From Kiloniella laminariae (GTDB lineage Bacteria; Pseudomonadota; Alphaproteobacteria; Kiloniellales; Kiloniellaceae), in NCBI RefSeq assembly GCF_027214005.1, contig NZ_JAPWGY010000001.1:947070-1011069 (forward strand): 64,000 nt of DNA, in the 5' to 3' direction. Position numbers and translations under genes: made by a program. A model generated the notes under the pieces. That model worked only from the letters and a program-made list of their open reading frames with translations. It was not told the DNA's origin and searched no databases. Positions 25,243 to 34,546 of this stretch are shown here, one piece after another (position 1 is the first letter of the stretch; every line of letters starts with the position of its first letter).

Positions 25243-25922
25243 GCCTTGCCTCCGGATTTTACCGGAATCTGATCCGGTCGCAAAGCCAGCTCGACCCCGA
25301 TCATGGAATTGCGGGTGACCAGCTGTTCCAGCCGTTCGGCGTTCCAGCCTGCCGTGCCTTTCGGGCGCAGGGGCAGGACCAGAAAACGCATTTCCGAAGT
25401 GGAATCCCAGACCTTTATTTTTGTGCCTTTGGGCAACTCGGTTCCAAACTCTGCCAGCACGCCTTTCGGGTCCGATACTGCCCGTGCCCTGTAGGGCGCT
25501 GATTTGTACCAGACCGGGGGCAGACCCAACACGGTCCAGGGGTAACAGGAACAGAGCGTGCAAACCACCATGTTGTGGCGTTCATGTGTGTTTTCGACCA
25601 CCTTCATATGTTCGCCCTGTCGTCCGATATATCCCATGGATGAAATCGCGGCTGTCGCGTCTTCGAGCAGGTGTTTTTTGAAAGCGGGGTCGCTCCAGGC
25701 ACGGGCAACCACCTTGGCACCGTTGCGTGGGCCGACTTTGGTTTCATAGGTCTCGACGATGGCATCAATGGCAGCAGGATCAACCAGACCTTTTTCCACC
25801 AGCAGGGATTCCAGTGCCTTGACCCGCAAGACGGGATCAGCAGGCGGTTCGGTGTGATCATGATGATGGGCGTGAGAATGGCCTGGTTCGTGCGCATTAT
25901 CGTTCGAATGATCCTGTCCCAT
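25239..25922 (-). CDS. nthA: nitrile hydratase alpha subunit, cobalt type
   Basis: A 227-residue protein. The metal site is [10 protein letters not shown]; Thr in the CTLCSC motif marks cobalt-type enzymes, while iron types have Ser there. The rest follows the family ([20 protein letters not shown], then [14 protein letters not shown]). The N-terminus is unusual: about residues 10-25 hold seven His (HSHAHHHDH), which could bind cobalt or other metal before insertion. It is the first gene of the operon alpha-beta-activator. No cobalt transporter gene is seen nearby. Confidence 0.95.
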   Translation of the reverse strand: MGQDHSNDNAHEPGHSHAHHHDHTEPPADPVLRVKALESLLVEKGLVDPAAIDAIVETYETKVGPRNGAKVVARAWSDPAFKKHLLEDATAAISSMGYIGRQGEHMKVVENTHERHNMVVCTLCSCYPWTVLGLPPVWYKSAPYRARAVSDPKGVLAEFGTELPKGTKIKVWDSTSEMRFLVLPLRPKGTAGWNAERLEQLVTRNSMIGVELALRPDQIPVKSGGKA

Positions 25923-26049
25923 CTGTATCCCTGTTCCTTTTTGTTTTACGGCTTCTGTTCACCGATAGATTGTTTTTATGATGTTGGCCTTTATCGCCGG
26001 AATTACAATGCTTCTTTATCGTTGAAGGCTGGTTAGGAGAGATGCTTTA

Positions 26050-26433
26050 TCAGGTTATTTTCTCGTCGGGGCTGACCAGATGAATCATGCCGCCGGGCGC
26101 GGCAATCCAGAAAGCACCGAGTTCTTCGGGCAACTGTTCGATTTCATCACAGCGTACAACGCCCTGTTCCTCGAAATATTTTGCGGCGGCAGGGGTGTCC
26201 GGGGTGGTCACCTGCAGCCAGAGTTCCGGCTGGGTCATGCCCGGTACCTTGTCGAGCCAGAGCTTGATTGCGCCAAAGTCAATGGTCACACTGGATTTTC
26301 CATGGTTGGCAGGCAGACCAAGGGTATCTTCGTAAAAGGCGACCATCTGATCAAAAAGATGTGTCGGTACCTTCATGGCGATGTTGGTACCGGGGGTGAA
26401 AAGCGGCTTCGGGGCTGGTTTGGGAAAGGGCAT
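26050..26433 (-). CDS. VOC (glyoxalase/dioxygenase-fold) family protein
   Basis: A 127-residue protein read from the ATG at 26433 with AGGAA 8 nt before it; the frame is open further upstream without a start signal. It shows the VOC pattern of paired beta-alpha-beta units: HLFDQMVAFYEDTLGLPANH, then ELWLQVTTPDTPAAAKYFEE and APGGMIHLVSPD. Members bind a metal and act on small molecules (glyoxalase, dioxygenase, resistance proteins); substrate cannot be inferred. It lies between the nitrile hydratase operon and the urea transporter. Confidence 0.8.
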   Translation of the reverse strand: MPFPKPAPKPLFTPGTNIAMKVPTHLFDQMVAFYEDTLGLPANHGKSSVTIDFGAIKLWLDKVPGMTQPELWLQVTTPDTPAAAKYFEEQGVVRCDEIEQLPEELGAFWIAAPGGMIHLVSPDEKIT

Positions 26434-26647
26434 GGCCGGAGTTCCTGATGATAAAGTCGGGGACCTTGGCCAAAATACTAGAGGTTTTTTCACCAGATGG
26501 GAACTCGGGATCACTGGTGAAACAGCTGTGGGGCAAATCTTCCGTTAAAGCTGTTGTGCTTCTTCTTTCCGGCGGAAGAGTTCTGTGGAATGATCGCGGT
26601 TTATTATTGTGCCAGCCTCAGCAACAGAGATTGAAAACAAGGACAGA

Positions 26648-27565
26648 ATGACGCCAGGATCAGCTTTGGTATCCGGATTTGTTTCCGGTTTTGTGCGTGA
26701 ACTGCTGCGCGGTCTTGCACAGATCATGTTACAGCCTGCGCCTCTGGTCGGGGCGCTTTTTTTTGCTGGATTTCTGCTTAACTCATCCTTGTTGTCCCTT
26801 CTGGCGCTGCTTGGTTGCGGCGTGGCGACGGTTATGGCCAGGATCTGTGGTTGTGATGTAGCGGAACGTCAGGCAGGGCTGTACGGGTTTAACGGGGCGC
26901 TGGTTGGATTGACGTTGGGATATTTTTACCAAGCCTCAATTTTGATCTGGGTGCTGGTTATCCTGGGGGGCATGGCTTCAACGCTGGTGATGCGGGAAAT
27001 GTTGCGCCGTCACCTACGCCCCCTGACCTTTCCCTTTATTCTGGTGAGTTGGCTGATCATGTCCCTGCTTTGGCTGGGTGGCTGGAGTGAAAGCACTGTC
27101 GGGATTGAAGTTAACCCGGATCAGATCAGAGTGCTGGATGGTCTGTTGCGGGCTTTTGGTCAGGTGATGTTTCAGGAAAACCTTGTCACCGGAGCGGTGT
27201 TTCTCGGCGCCATCATTTTGACAAACCGGGTTGCCGGGTTCTTTGCCCTGCTGGGGGCAGGGCTGTCGGTGGCTGTTGTATCCATAGCCAGCCTGACCGA
27301 TTTGGGCGAAATCTTTCCGGTGGAGGCAGTTAACCTTGGTCTGTTCGGCTATAACGCGGTTCTCTGCGGGATTGTCTTTGCCGGATGGTCCTTAAAAAAT
27401 CTTGGCGCGGCCCTGCTGGCGATTGTTTTATCCATCCTGTTTGTCCGGCTGTTTCAACTGGTGGCTTTGCCTGCGCTCACCTTCCCCTTTGTCCTTGCCA
27501 GTTGGCTGGTTTTCTGGCTTCAGGCAAAATCAGGGACGTATAAACCGCGCAGAGGAAAAAACTAA
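26648..27565 (+). CDS. urea transporter
   Basis: The protein, 305 residues from the ATG at 26648 with AAGGA upstream (a GTG at 26609 is the longer alternative), has about ten hydrophobic helices in two similar halves. Each half carries the urea-transporter family pattern: GLYGFNGALVGL with LTFPFILVSW, and GLFGYNAVLCGIV with LTFPFVLASW. These channels let urea cross the inner membrane. No urease genes are visible. The gene converges with the lyase gene at 27562 and their stop codons overlap (CTAA). Confidence 0.9.
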   Translation: MTPGSALVSGFVSGFVRELLRGLAQIMLQPAPLVGALFFAGFLLNSSLLSLLALLGCGVATVMARICGCDVAERQAGLYGFNGALVGLTLGYFYQASILIWVLVILGGMASTLVMREMLRRHLRPLTFPFILVSWLIMSLLWLGGWSESTVGIEVNPDQIRVLDGLLRAFGQVMFQENLVTGAVFLGAIILTNRVAGFFALLGAGLSVAVVSIASLTDLGEIFPVEAVNLGLFGYNAVLCGIVFAGWSLKNLGAALLAIVLSILFVRLFQLVALPALTFPFVLASWLVFWLQAKSGTYKPRRGKN

Positions 27566-29163
27566 CAACAGCTTCCGCAGGCCTTGCTGGCCAGCTGATG
27601 TTCCAGTGCCTTGGCCGTGGGGGTGGTGGCGAGGCCGCCTTTGCCGGTGCAGCGCAGGTCGGAATGGATCGACTGTCCGACCTTGTGCATGGCGACAATC
27701 ACTTCATCCAGCGGGATCAGCGGGTCAAATCCGGCCAGTGCCATATTGGCGGCGGAAAGTGCGTTGCCAGCCATCATCACGTTTTTGCCCAGACAGGGCG
27801 CTTCGACCCGGTTGGCCACGGGATCACAGATCAGGCCAAAGGTGTTTTGCAAGGCCATTGAGGCAGCGGCGAGACTTTGCTCAAAGCTGCCATCCAGCAA
27901 AGTGACCAACGCGGCGGCGGCCATGCCCGATCCTGATCCTGTTTCTGCCTGACAGCCGCCAAGCTCGGCGGAGAAAGTCGCTTTTCCGGCAATAAACACC
28001 CCGATCAACCCGGCGGCGAGCATGGCCCGGACCTTTTGGTCTTCGCCCATGTTCAACGCAGTGGCAATGCCCAAACAGGTGCCGGGCAGGGTGCCGCAGG
28101 ACCCGGCAGTTGGCGCGGCAACGATGACACCCATAGAGCTTTTGACATCCATCAGCGCGGTTACGGCAAGTACTGCATCGTTGTAAAGCCCGAGATCAAG
28201 AAAGGCATTGCTGCCGACTTTTTCCTTAAAGGCAGGGGCCTGGGCCGGATACATCCGGTCTTCGTAACGGGTGCCCGCGATCCCCTGGGCGATGGATTTT
28301 TCGAGGATCTGGACAATGGTCCGCATTTTTTCAAACACGGTGTCTTCGGAAACATTTCCCCGGGCGCTTTCAAATATCAGCGCCAGTTTCCACAGTGGCA
28401 GATCCTTGTCCTTGTTGTAGGCGATCATTTCTTCACTGTCGCGAAAGGGCAGGCTGAGTTGACGCTGGCTGCAAAGGGGCAACACGGGTGCGAGCACCTT
28501 GCGGTTGAGGACCTTGATATCTTTTCCGGCGGCAGCGCGCAGGTCGTCGGTGCTGATAAAAGCCTGGCCTTTAACCTGAACCAGATAGTTTTCTCCGGCG
28601 GGGTGAACCAGAACAAAATCCACGACGGGGTTCTGTTCCAGCCGGGTTTTGAAATCCGGGGCGCTTTCCAGTTCTTCTGCCGGGCAGAGAAACAGCGTTT
28701 CATGGTAATCGCCAAACAGCGAGAGATGAACGCCGTTGAGTGCGATAACCTCAATAATCCCGCCGCCAATCGAAATGGCGAGCAGACAACAGCTTTCGCC
28801 GGTTTTTTTGTTACTCAGGGTCAGGCGATAGGTGTTGGCGTGACTGGCCTGATAATCGGTAATGCGGATTTCAACGGCGATACCCTGTTGTTCCAGATGC
28901 GCCCCGGCCTCGACCATTCGGTCATCGGTGATGTCCCAGCCCATCAGCCCGGTGAAAAGCCCCATGTCGGATCCCTGGCTTTCATGGGTTGGCTCCAGTG
29001 ATCCGTTGGGATCGTATTCGATCAGGACCGAGCTGAATTCTCCGTCCATATAGTCGCGTGCGAGCTGGCCAATGCGATAGGCGGCGGCAACGTGAGAGCT
29101 TGATGCTCCGCGCATGACCGGACCAATGGCATCGTTGAGGATTGAAGGGAAGTAGCTGTTCAT
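27562..29163 (-). CDS. L-serine dehydratase-like Fe-S lyase, fused beta-alpha
   Basis: A 533-residue protein. The N-terminal beta-type domain has RGASSSHVAAAYRIG and ESQGSDMGLFTGLMGW; the C-terminal alpha-type domain has APTAGSCGTLPG, ELGGCQAETGSGSG and LICDPVANRVEAPCLGKN, giving the cysteines that hold the [4Fe-4S] cluster in bacterial L-serine dehydratases. These enzymes deaminate serine to pyruvate. It is about 80 residues longer than E. coli SdaA, with the extra length between the two domains, and ends in an unusual CGSCC tail. It is next to a proline-racemase-type gene and a DapA-type gene, so a different hydroxy-amino-acid substrate is conceivable. Confidence 0.85.
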   Translation of the reverse strand: MNSYFPSILNDAIGPVMRGASSSHVAAAYRIGQLARDYMDGEFSSVLIEYDPNGSLEPTHESQGSDMGLFTGLMGWDITDDRMVEAGAHLEQQGIAVEIRITDYQASHANTYRLTLSNKKTGESCCLLAISIGGGIIEVIALNGVHLSLFGDYHETLFLCPAEELESAPDFKTRLEQNPVVDFVLVHPAGENYLVQVKGQAFISTDDLRAAAGKDIKVLNRKVLAPVLPLCSQRQLSLPFRDSEEMIAYNKDKDLPLWKLALIFESARGNVSEDTVFEKMRTIVQILEKSIAQGIAGTRYEDRMYPAQAPAFKEKVGSNAFLDLGLYNDAVLAVTALMDVKSSMGVIVAAPTAGSCGTLPGTCLGIATALNMGEDQKVRAMLAAGLIGVFIAGKATFSAELGGCQAETGSGSGMAAAALVTLLDGSFEQSLAAASMALQNTFGLICDPVANRVEAPCLGKNVMMAGNALSAANMALAGFDPLIPLDEVIVAMHKVGQSIHSDLRCTGKGGLATTPTAKALEHQLASKACGSCC

Positions 29164-29225
29164 TGGTCCGGGCCTTTCGGGGTAAAGGTCGCTGGTATGT
29201 TCTGTTCGCTCAGACTAGCACAGGT

Positions 29226-30257
29226 TCATTTGATCAGGGGCCAGGTATCGCTCAGGCGATAACCTTCGGGCCAGGGGTCGGTCGGGTCGAGCATGTGCTG
29301 ATGGGTTCCGGTGATCCAGGCCTGCCCGGACAGGCTGGGGATAATCGCCGCCTTGTCGCCCAGCGAAGTGGTCGAAAGGATTTGCCCGTCAAAGCGCGAG
29401 CCAATGATCGAGCGGGCGATATAACGTTCCCCGACGGCCATTTCTCCTTTGGCATGAAGCACGGCCATGCGGGCGGAAACGCAGGTTCCGGTGGGAGAGC
29501 GATCAAGTTTTCCGGGCTGGATCACCACGGTGTTTTTCACGGACTTGATGCCGTCTTCGAGGGTCAGGGGCGCATGGATCTGGCAAAAGGAAATATGTTT
29601 CCAGTCGGGATTGGTCGGATGGCTGAAGCCGAGCTGCTGATTGGCGGCATTGGTGATGCGAATTCCGGCCTCGGCCAGATCGCGGGCTTCATCCGGGACA
29701 ATTTCAAAGCCGAGTGCTCTGGCATCGACCATGACAAAACTGTCCCCCCCAAAAGCGGTATCAACTGTCAAGGTACCAAAGCCCTCAACCTCCAGCGGGA
29801 CCGCCAGTTTCCCGGCAAAAGAAGGCACGTTCTGGACCGTGACCTTTTCGACTTTGCCATTGCGACAACTGGCTATGACCTCGACCAGTCCTCCCGGTGC
29901 TTCCAGGGTCAGACGGGTTTCGGGTTCGCTCATCGGCAGGATGCCGGACTCAAGCAAAACGGTGGTGACACAGATGGAATTGGATCCGGACATCGGCGGA
30001 GTGTCTTCGGGTTCCATGATGATCCAGCCCATCTGGGCCTTTGGGTTTTTCGGTGGCACCAGCAGATTGACATGGCGAAACACACCGCCACGCGGTTCGT
30101 TGAGCATGAAATTGCGCAAGGTCTGGTCGCGGGCAATAAAGCGCGATTGTTCCCAGAGGGTTTCACCGGGGGGCGGGGCGACACCGCCGACGATCACATC
30201 CCCGACTTCACCTTCGGCATGGCAGCTGACGACATGAACGGTTTTGGATGATCGCAT
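29226..30257 (-). CDS. proline racemase superfamily enzyme, trans-3-hydroxy-L-proline dehydratase-like
   Basis: A 343-residue protein from the ATG at 30257 (GGGAG 8 nt upstream). It begins [20 protein letters not shown], as in hydroxyproline-acting members. The two catalytic Cys of racemases and epimerases are replaced: Ser in [11 protein letters not shown] and Thr in [13 protein letters not shown]. Thr at the second site is the mark of trans-3-hydroxy-L-proline dehydratases, which make 1-pyrroline-2-carboxylate. Racemase or 4-hydroxyproline epimerase activity is therefore unlikely. The reductase for that product is not in the window. It forms a cluster with a DapA-like gene and an amino-acid ABC transporter. 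Confidence 0.8.
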   Translation of the reverse strand: MRSSKTVHVVSCHAEGEVGDVIVGGVAPPPGETLWEQSRFIARDQTLRNFMLNEPRGGVFRHVNLLVPPKNPKAQMGWIIMEPEDTPPMSGSNSICVTTVLLESGILPMSEPETRLTLEAPGGLVEVIASCRNGKVEKVTVQNVPSFAGKLAVPLEVEGFGTLTVDTAFGGDSFVMVDARALGFEIVPDEARDLAEAGIRITNAANQQLGFSHPTNPDWKHISFCQIHAPLTLEDGIKSVKNTVVIQPGKLDRSPTGTCVSARMAVLHAKGEMAVGERYIARSIIGSRFDGQILSTTSLGDKAAIIPSLSGQAWITGTHQHMLDPTDPWPEGYRLSDTWPLIK

Positions 30258-30358
30258 GGGCAGAACTCCCGCCAAAAATCAGAGAAGAATAACAGGGTAA
30301 AGAAGGCGGAACAGCAGGGGAAAACAAATCTGCTGTTCCGCCAGTTTACCGCTACGGC

Positions 30359-31252
30359 CTAGAGCACAGGCAGCGCAGGGCGACAAGCAATCGCATCCCG
30401 AATGATCTTCTCGACCTGTTCACGACGGGCACCAACCAAAGGCAGGCGTGGCGCACGGCAACGGTCGTTGGAGTTCAATTCGATCTGTTCAGCCAGTTTG
30501 ATGTTCTGAACCAGATAGGTGGATACATCGAGATCGAGCAGCGGACGGAACCAGCGATAGATTTCCAGAGCTTCAGCATTGCGACCAGCCTGCATCAGGC
30601 GGTAAATCGCAACGGTTTCTTTCGGGAAAGCCACAACCAGCCCGGCAACCCAGCCAATGGCACCGACGCTGAGAGCTTCGTAACCAAGGTTGTCAACACC
30701 GGTGAAGACGTCGTAACGATCACCCAGAAGGTTGATGATCTCGGTCGTGCGGCGGATGTCGTCAGAGCTTTCCTTGACCGCGACAAAGCGTTTGTCATCA
30801 GCCAGTTCCAGCATGACCTGTGGGGTAACGTCCACGCGATAGGCCACACGGTTGGAATAGATCATGATCGGCAGATCGGATGCTTCGGCAACCGAACGCA
30901 GGGTGGCAACAGTTTCGCGGTGATCGGTGTGATAGATCGGGCTTGGCACAACCATCAGACCATCGGCACCGGCTTTCGCCGCAGCCTGGGCCATAGAACA
31001 GGCATCGCGGGTGGCGGCTTCGTTGATGGTCATCAGGGTTGGCTTGTTGCCGGTCGAAGCTTTTGCGGTCTTGAGGACGGCGATTTTCTCTTCTCTGGAC
31101 AGCATGGAGCCTTCGCCCAGTGAGCCACAGACGATCAGACCGTCGCAACCTGCTTCCATCTGATAGTCAAAGCAACGCGTCATTTCCGCGTGATCAAGGT
31201 TGTCGTTGCCATCGAATTTCGTCGTAACGGCGGGGATAACGCCTTTCCACAT
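30359..31252 (-). CDS. dihydrodipicolinate synthase (DapA) family lyase/deaminase
   Basis: A 297-residue TIM-barrel protein. The Schiff-base Lys is in FVAVKESSDD and the general Tyr in IMIYSNRVAYRVD. The GTTGE loop of true DapA is GSLGE here, so the Thr pair used in lysine synthesis is absent; a role in lysine biosynthesis is unlikely. The sequence resembles members in hydroxyproline catabolism (1-pyrroline-4-hydroxy-2-carboxylate deaminase type). AGGA precedes the ATG. It lies between the proline-racemase-type gene and the ABC transporter on the same strand. Confidence 0.85.
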   Translation of the reverse strand: MWKGVIPAVTTKFDGNDNLDHAEMTRCFDYQMEAGCDGLIVCGSLGEGSMLSREEKIAVLKTAKASTGNKPTLMTINEAATRDACSMAQAAAKAGADGLMVVPSPIYHTDHRETVATLRSVAEASDLPIMIYSNRVAYRVDVTPQVMLELADDKRFVAVKESSDDIRRTTEIINLLGDRYDVFTGVDNLGYEALSVGAIGWVAGLVVAFPKETVAIYRLMQAGRNAEALEIYRWFRPLLDLDVSTYLVQNIKLAEQIELNSNDRCRAPRLPLVGARREQVEKIIRDAIACRPALPVL

Positions 31253-31345
31253 AGTCTTGTTCCTGTAGTCATAAAGTTATTGTTCGGGGTGTAGGTATTA
31301 AAGGGTATTCGGGTATCTCTTGGTTTTTAAACTCTGGCGAACTTC

Positions 31346-32068
31346 CTAACGCACACTGGCGAGGAATTTCCGGGTATGGGGACTTTGCGGGTCTCCGAAA
31401 ATCTGTGCCGGAGGGCCGACTTCCTCCATATGTCCTTGATGAAAATATGCTACACGATCAGATACATCGCGGGCAAAGCTCATTTCATGGGTGACACAAA
31501 TCATGGTCATGCCTTCTTCGGCCAGCAGGCGCATGGTATCAAGCACCTCGCCAACCAGTTCAGGGTCGAGGGCCGAGGTGGCCTCGTCAAACAGCATATA
31601 TGCTGGCTCCATCGCCAGGGCGCGGGCAATGGCCAGACGCTGTTGCTGGCCACCAGACAGAGCGGAAGGATAAACGTCCAGCTTGTCGCCCAGACCAACA
31701 TGGCGCAGCTGTTTTTCAGCGATGGTTTTGGCCTCGTCCCGAGACATCTTGCGCACGATCTTCGGGGCCAGAGCCACGTTTTCCAAAGCAGTCAGATGCG
31801 GGAAGGAATTCCACTGCTGGAAGACCATGCCCAGTTTCTGGCGCAGCTTGTTGATATCGGTTTTGGCATCGTGCACAGGGATGCCATCCACCATAATCTG
31901 TCCCTGCTGGATCGGCTCAAGCCCATTGATGCAATAGAGCAGGGTGGATTTACCGGACCCGGAGGAGCCGATGATACTCAATACTTCGCCCTTGTTCACA
32001 TTGAGGTCGATACCTTGCAGCACATGGAGCTTGCCGAAGTATTTGTGGAGCTGCTTGATCTCGATCAT
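31346..32068 (-). CDS. polar amino-acid ABC transporter ATP-binding protein
   Basis: A 240-residue ATPase starting at the ATG at 32068, which overlaps the permease stop (ATGA). Walker A is GSSGSGKST, the Q loop lies in MVFQQWNSFPHL, the signature is LSGGQQQR, Walker B is YMLFDEATSALDPE and the H loop is THEM. It is of the GlnQ/HisP type that energises uptake of polar amino acids. With the two permeases and the binding protein upstream it makes a complete importer. Confidence 0.95.
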   Translation of the reverse strand: MIEIKQLHKYFGKLHVLQGIDLNVNKGEVLSIIGSSGSGKSTLLYCINGLEPIQQGQIMVDGIPVHDAKTDINKLRQKLGMVFQQWNSFPHLTALENVALAPKIVRKMSRDEAKTIAEKQLRHVGLGDKLDVYPSALSGGQQQRLAIARALAMEPAYMLFDEATSALDPELVGEVLDTMRLLAEEGMTMICVTHEMSFARDVSDRVAYFHQGHMEEVGPPAQIFGDPQSPHTRKFLASVR

Positions 32069-32727
32069 GAGGTCCAACTTTCTTCCAGCTTTTGGGAATA
32101 TTTAGAGAGAGGGTAGGAAAGGGCAAAGTAGAATGCCCCGGCACAAGCCAGAATGATAAAGGGTTCCTGCGTCCGGGTAATCAGGATCTGGGAGGCCCGC
32201 AACAGTTCCATGTAGCCGAGAACTGAAACCAGCGCACTGTCCTTGATCACACTGAGCGCGACCCCGACCCAGGACGGGAATACGGCGCGCAGACCGATGG
32301 GCCAGACCACATAGCGCAGGTCCTGCCAGTAACTCATGCCCAGGGATCTTGCCGCCCGACGCATGGGGATGCCGACTGCTTCAATACCGCCGCGCACCAC
32401 GTTGGCGACCAGCGCAGCAGTATAGATGCTCAACACCACAGCACCCGCCGCAAAGGGACCTGTATTCCAGCCAATGATCGGAAAGAAATTGTAAAACAGG
32501 ATCAACTGGATGATCAGCGGCACCGAGCGGAAAATATCAAGGATTGTTCCGATGGTCGTCTGTGCAAGCCATTTGGATGCCTGAAGCGACCAGCCGAAAA
32601 AGATGCCAAAGATCGTACCGATGGTGATAGAGACCGCTGAAATCAGTAATGTCCGTCCGGCGGCTTCCCCGAGAAACACCAGGTCATTGACCTGAAATCC
32701 ACTGAAAAAGGAAATGGGTTCACTCAT
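32065..32727 (-). CDS. amino-acid ABC transporter permease
   Basis: A 220-residue inner-membrane protein of the HisM/GlnP type with about five hydrophobic helices. The cytoplasmic coupling segment is GIEAVGIPMRRAARSLGMSY, the EAA-type loop that touches the ATPase. AAGGAG lies 7 nt before the ATG. It lies between the other permease gene and the ATPase gene, with which it overlaps. Confidence 0.93.
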   Translation of the reverse strand: MSEPISFFSGFQVNDLVFLGEAAGRTLLISAVSITIGTIFGIFFGWSLQASKWLAQTTIGTILDIFRSVPLIIQLILFYNFFPIIGWNTGPFAAGAVVLSIYTAALVANVVRGGIEAVGIPMRRAARSLGMSYWQDLRYVVWPIGLRAVFPSWVGVALSVIKDSALVSVLGYMELLRASQILITRTQEPFIILACAGAFYFALSYPLSKYSQKLEESWTS

Positions 32728-32741
32728 GGGGCATCTCCTTT

Positions 32742-33401
32742 CTAGTATTTGAACAGCCGGCGGGCGGCCAGTTTCGAGCCAATCAGGATGATCTTGACGA
32801 TGACATAGTAAATCACCGCTGTGACCGCGAAATATTCAAAGATGCGATAGGTCTTCGAGGCAAAGAACTGGGTCTCGCCCGAGAGTTCGCGAAAACCGAC
32901 CAGCATGCCAAGCGAGCTCATCAGGACTGCCCAGACCATCTGATTGGTCATGGGGTGATAAACGATGCGCAGGACCTGTGGAATGATGATCCGGATATAG
33001 GTCTGGCTTGCGGTCATGCCCAGTGAACGGGCCGCCCGGATCTGGGTGTCGGGTACGGCGAGGAACCCGCCGCGAAAGTTCTCGGCCAGATAACCGGCAT
33101 TGTTAAAAGACAGACCCAGCAAGACAATCAGATAGGGCGTCAGATGCAGACCAAAGGCACCCAGCCCGAAACCGAAGAAAAACAGCTGGAACAGGGCCGG
33201 AGTGTTGCGGGCCAGCTCAACCCAGAAGTTGGCGATCCAGCGCAGGGGTCTGGGACCGTTCATCCGCAACAGGGCCAGGATCAGCCCCAGCATGATGCCC
33301 AGTATCATTGACAGAATGGCGACTTCCAGTGTCAGCAGGCCTGCCTCGAACAGATCGGGCAATTGCCTGAATACCGGTCGCCAATGAAAATTGTAATCCA
33401 C
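32742..33401 (-). CDS. amino-acid ABC transporter permease
   Basis: A 219-residue permease with GTG start preceded by AGGAG. It has about five transmembrane helices and the EAA-type loop (ENFRGGFLAVPDTQIRAARS, then LGMTASQ). It is paralogous to the next permease; the two probably form a heterodimer in the membrane. It is separated from the binding-protein gene upstream by two hairpins. Confidence 0.93.
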   Translation of the reverse strand: MDYNFHWRPVFRQLPDLFEAGLLTLEVAILSMILGIMLGLILALLRMNGPRPLRWIANFWVELARNTPALFQLFFFGFGLGAFGLHLTPYLIVLLGLSFNNAGYLAENFRGGFLAVPDTQIRAARSLGMTASQTYIRIIIPQVLRIVYHPMTNQMVWAVLMSSLGMLVGFRELSGETQFFASKTYRIFEYFAVTAVIYYVIVKIILIGSKLAARRLFKY

Positions 33402-33467
33402 GTTGGAAGGCTCCTGTCCGGTGCTTCAACCGGGATGTTGGTGCTTTTGATTTGTTTTGCCTCACAA

Positions 33468-33529
33468 CCGGGGGACTTTGCAGATCCCCCGGCAGAGCTT
33501 CCCGCAGCAGGAATAATTACTGCGGGAAG
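33468..33529 (-). promoter_or_regulatory. two stem-loops between binding-protein and permease genes
   Basis: One perfect 10-bp stem pairs CTTCCCGCAG (33498) with CTGCGGGAAG (33520), loop 12 nt. A second pairs CCGGGGGA (33468) with TCCCCCGG (33485). Neither has a long T tract. Such structures after a binding-protein gene commonly stabilise its mRNA or reduce read-through, so that the binding protein is made in excess over the permeases. The role here is inferred. Confidence 0.6.
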
Positions 33530-33545
33530 TACAGCAGGTGATCGA

Positions 33546-34361
33546 TCAGTAGAGAACGCCAGGAATGCGCAACTCTGGTGCTTCACCACCAACATAGGTA
33601 TCCCAGAGTTCCTGATAACGGCCAGAGCGGACCTGATGGGTCACAAAGAGGTTCAGGTAGTTCAACCAGGTTACATCTAGACGTGGGCCGACAACCGAGG
33701 TGTAATCTGTGGTCCAGGGCATGCGAGGGCCTGCGTCAATAGTGTCATACTGTTCCACAATCGGTTTGACGGCTGTGTTGGTCGTGATGCCGACATCAGC
33801 TTTACCCTGAGCTACAGCGAGGAAAACCTCATTTTCGCTCTGGTAGCCCTGATAAAGGTTCTCGACACCCCACTCTTTGGCGTACTTGAGGTACTCCTGT
33901 TCCGGCACCGTACCGACAGCGGCGGCAACACGTTTGCCTTTGAGGTCTTCAAAAGTCTTTACGCCGCTGTCTTTACCAACCACAGCCTGGGCATAATAGA
34001 TGGCGTAGGGAATGGAGAAGCCGACAGTCTTGGCGCGTTCAAGTGAATCAGAGGTGCCGCCAAAAACAACATCGGCGCGGTTGGTTGCAATCACAGGCAG
34101 ACGTTCGGCCCAGGTGACGGGCAGGATTGTCGCGTCAACATCCAGTGCTTTGGCCAGATCCTTACAATATTCCACATCAAAGCCAGCTGGCTCGTTGTTC
34201 GCATCGCGATAACCGATGGGCGGAAAGTCGAGCACAACGCCGCAGCGGAGTTCACCCGCATTGATCACATCATCCAGCTTGTCAGCAAAAGCTGCAGGGG
34301 TGGTCATGACGGTTGCTATACAGCCGCCAAGGGTCAGGGCTTTCATTACATTCTTTAGCAT
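33546..34361 (-). CDS. amino-acid ABC transporter substrate-binding protein
   Basis: A 271-residue protein (ATG at 34361, GGAGGA upstream; an in-frame TTG lies 12 nt earlier). A signal peptide ends at AAFADK. The mature protein follows the family-3 binding-protein pattern: GELRCGVVLDFPPIGYRDAN, EPAGFDVEYCKDLAKAL and ERAKTVGFSIPY. It should bind a polar amino acid in the periplasm; the ligand is not evident, but the neighbouring catabolic genes suggest a hydroxyproline-like compound. It is the first gene of the operon. Confidence 0.93.
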   Translation of the reverse strand: MLKNVMKALTLGGCIATVMTTPAAFADKLDDVINAGELRCGVVLDFPPIGYRDANNEPAGFDVEYCKDLAKALDVDATILPVTWAERLPVIATNRADVVFGGTSDSLERAKTVGFSIPYAIYYAQAVVGKDSGVKTFEDLKGKRVAAAVGTVPEQEYLKYAKEWGVENLYQGYQSENEVFLAVAQGKADVGITTNTAVKPIVEQYDTIDAGPRMPWTTDYTSVVGPRLDVTWLNYLNLFVTHQVRSGRYQELWDTYVGGEAPELRIPGVLY

Positions 34362-34546
34362 TTCTTCCTCCAACTGTTCATCATTGCGCCTGCCAGTAAC
34401 GCCCGAAGTTCACTCCCGGGGTCGGGACAATGGCTCGCTCTGGCATGGCCGTTTTTGTTTGCTCAGGCTTGGGCCCGATTTGCTCTGTACGTCTCTCTGT
34501 CACCGACTGTCGCGTTTTGACTGTCTGTATTTCTCATCGGCGTGAG

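Noticed and set aside
28036..30251. 321- and 369-codon + strand ORFs opposite the lyase and racemase-type genes
   Set aside because: They are mirror frames of well-recognised enzymes and have no start signals of their own.
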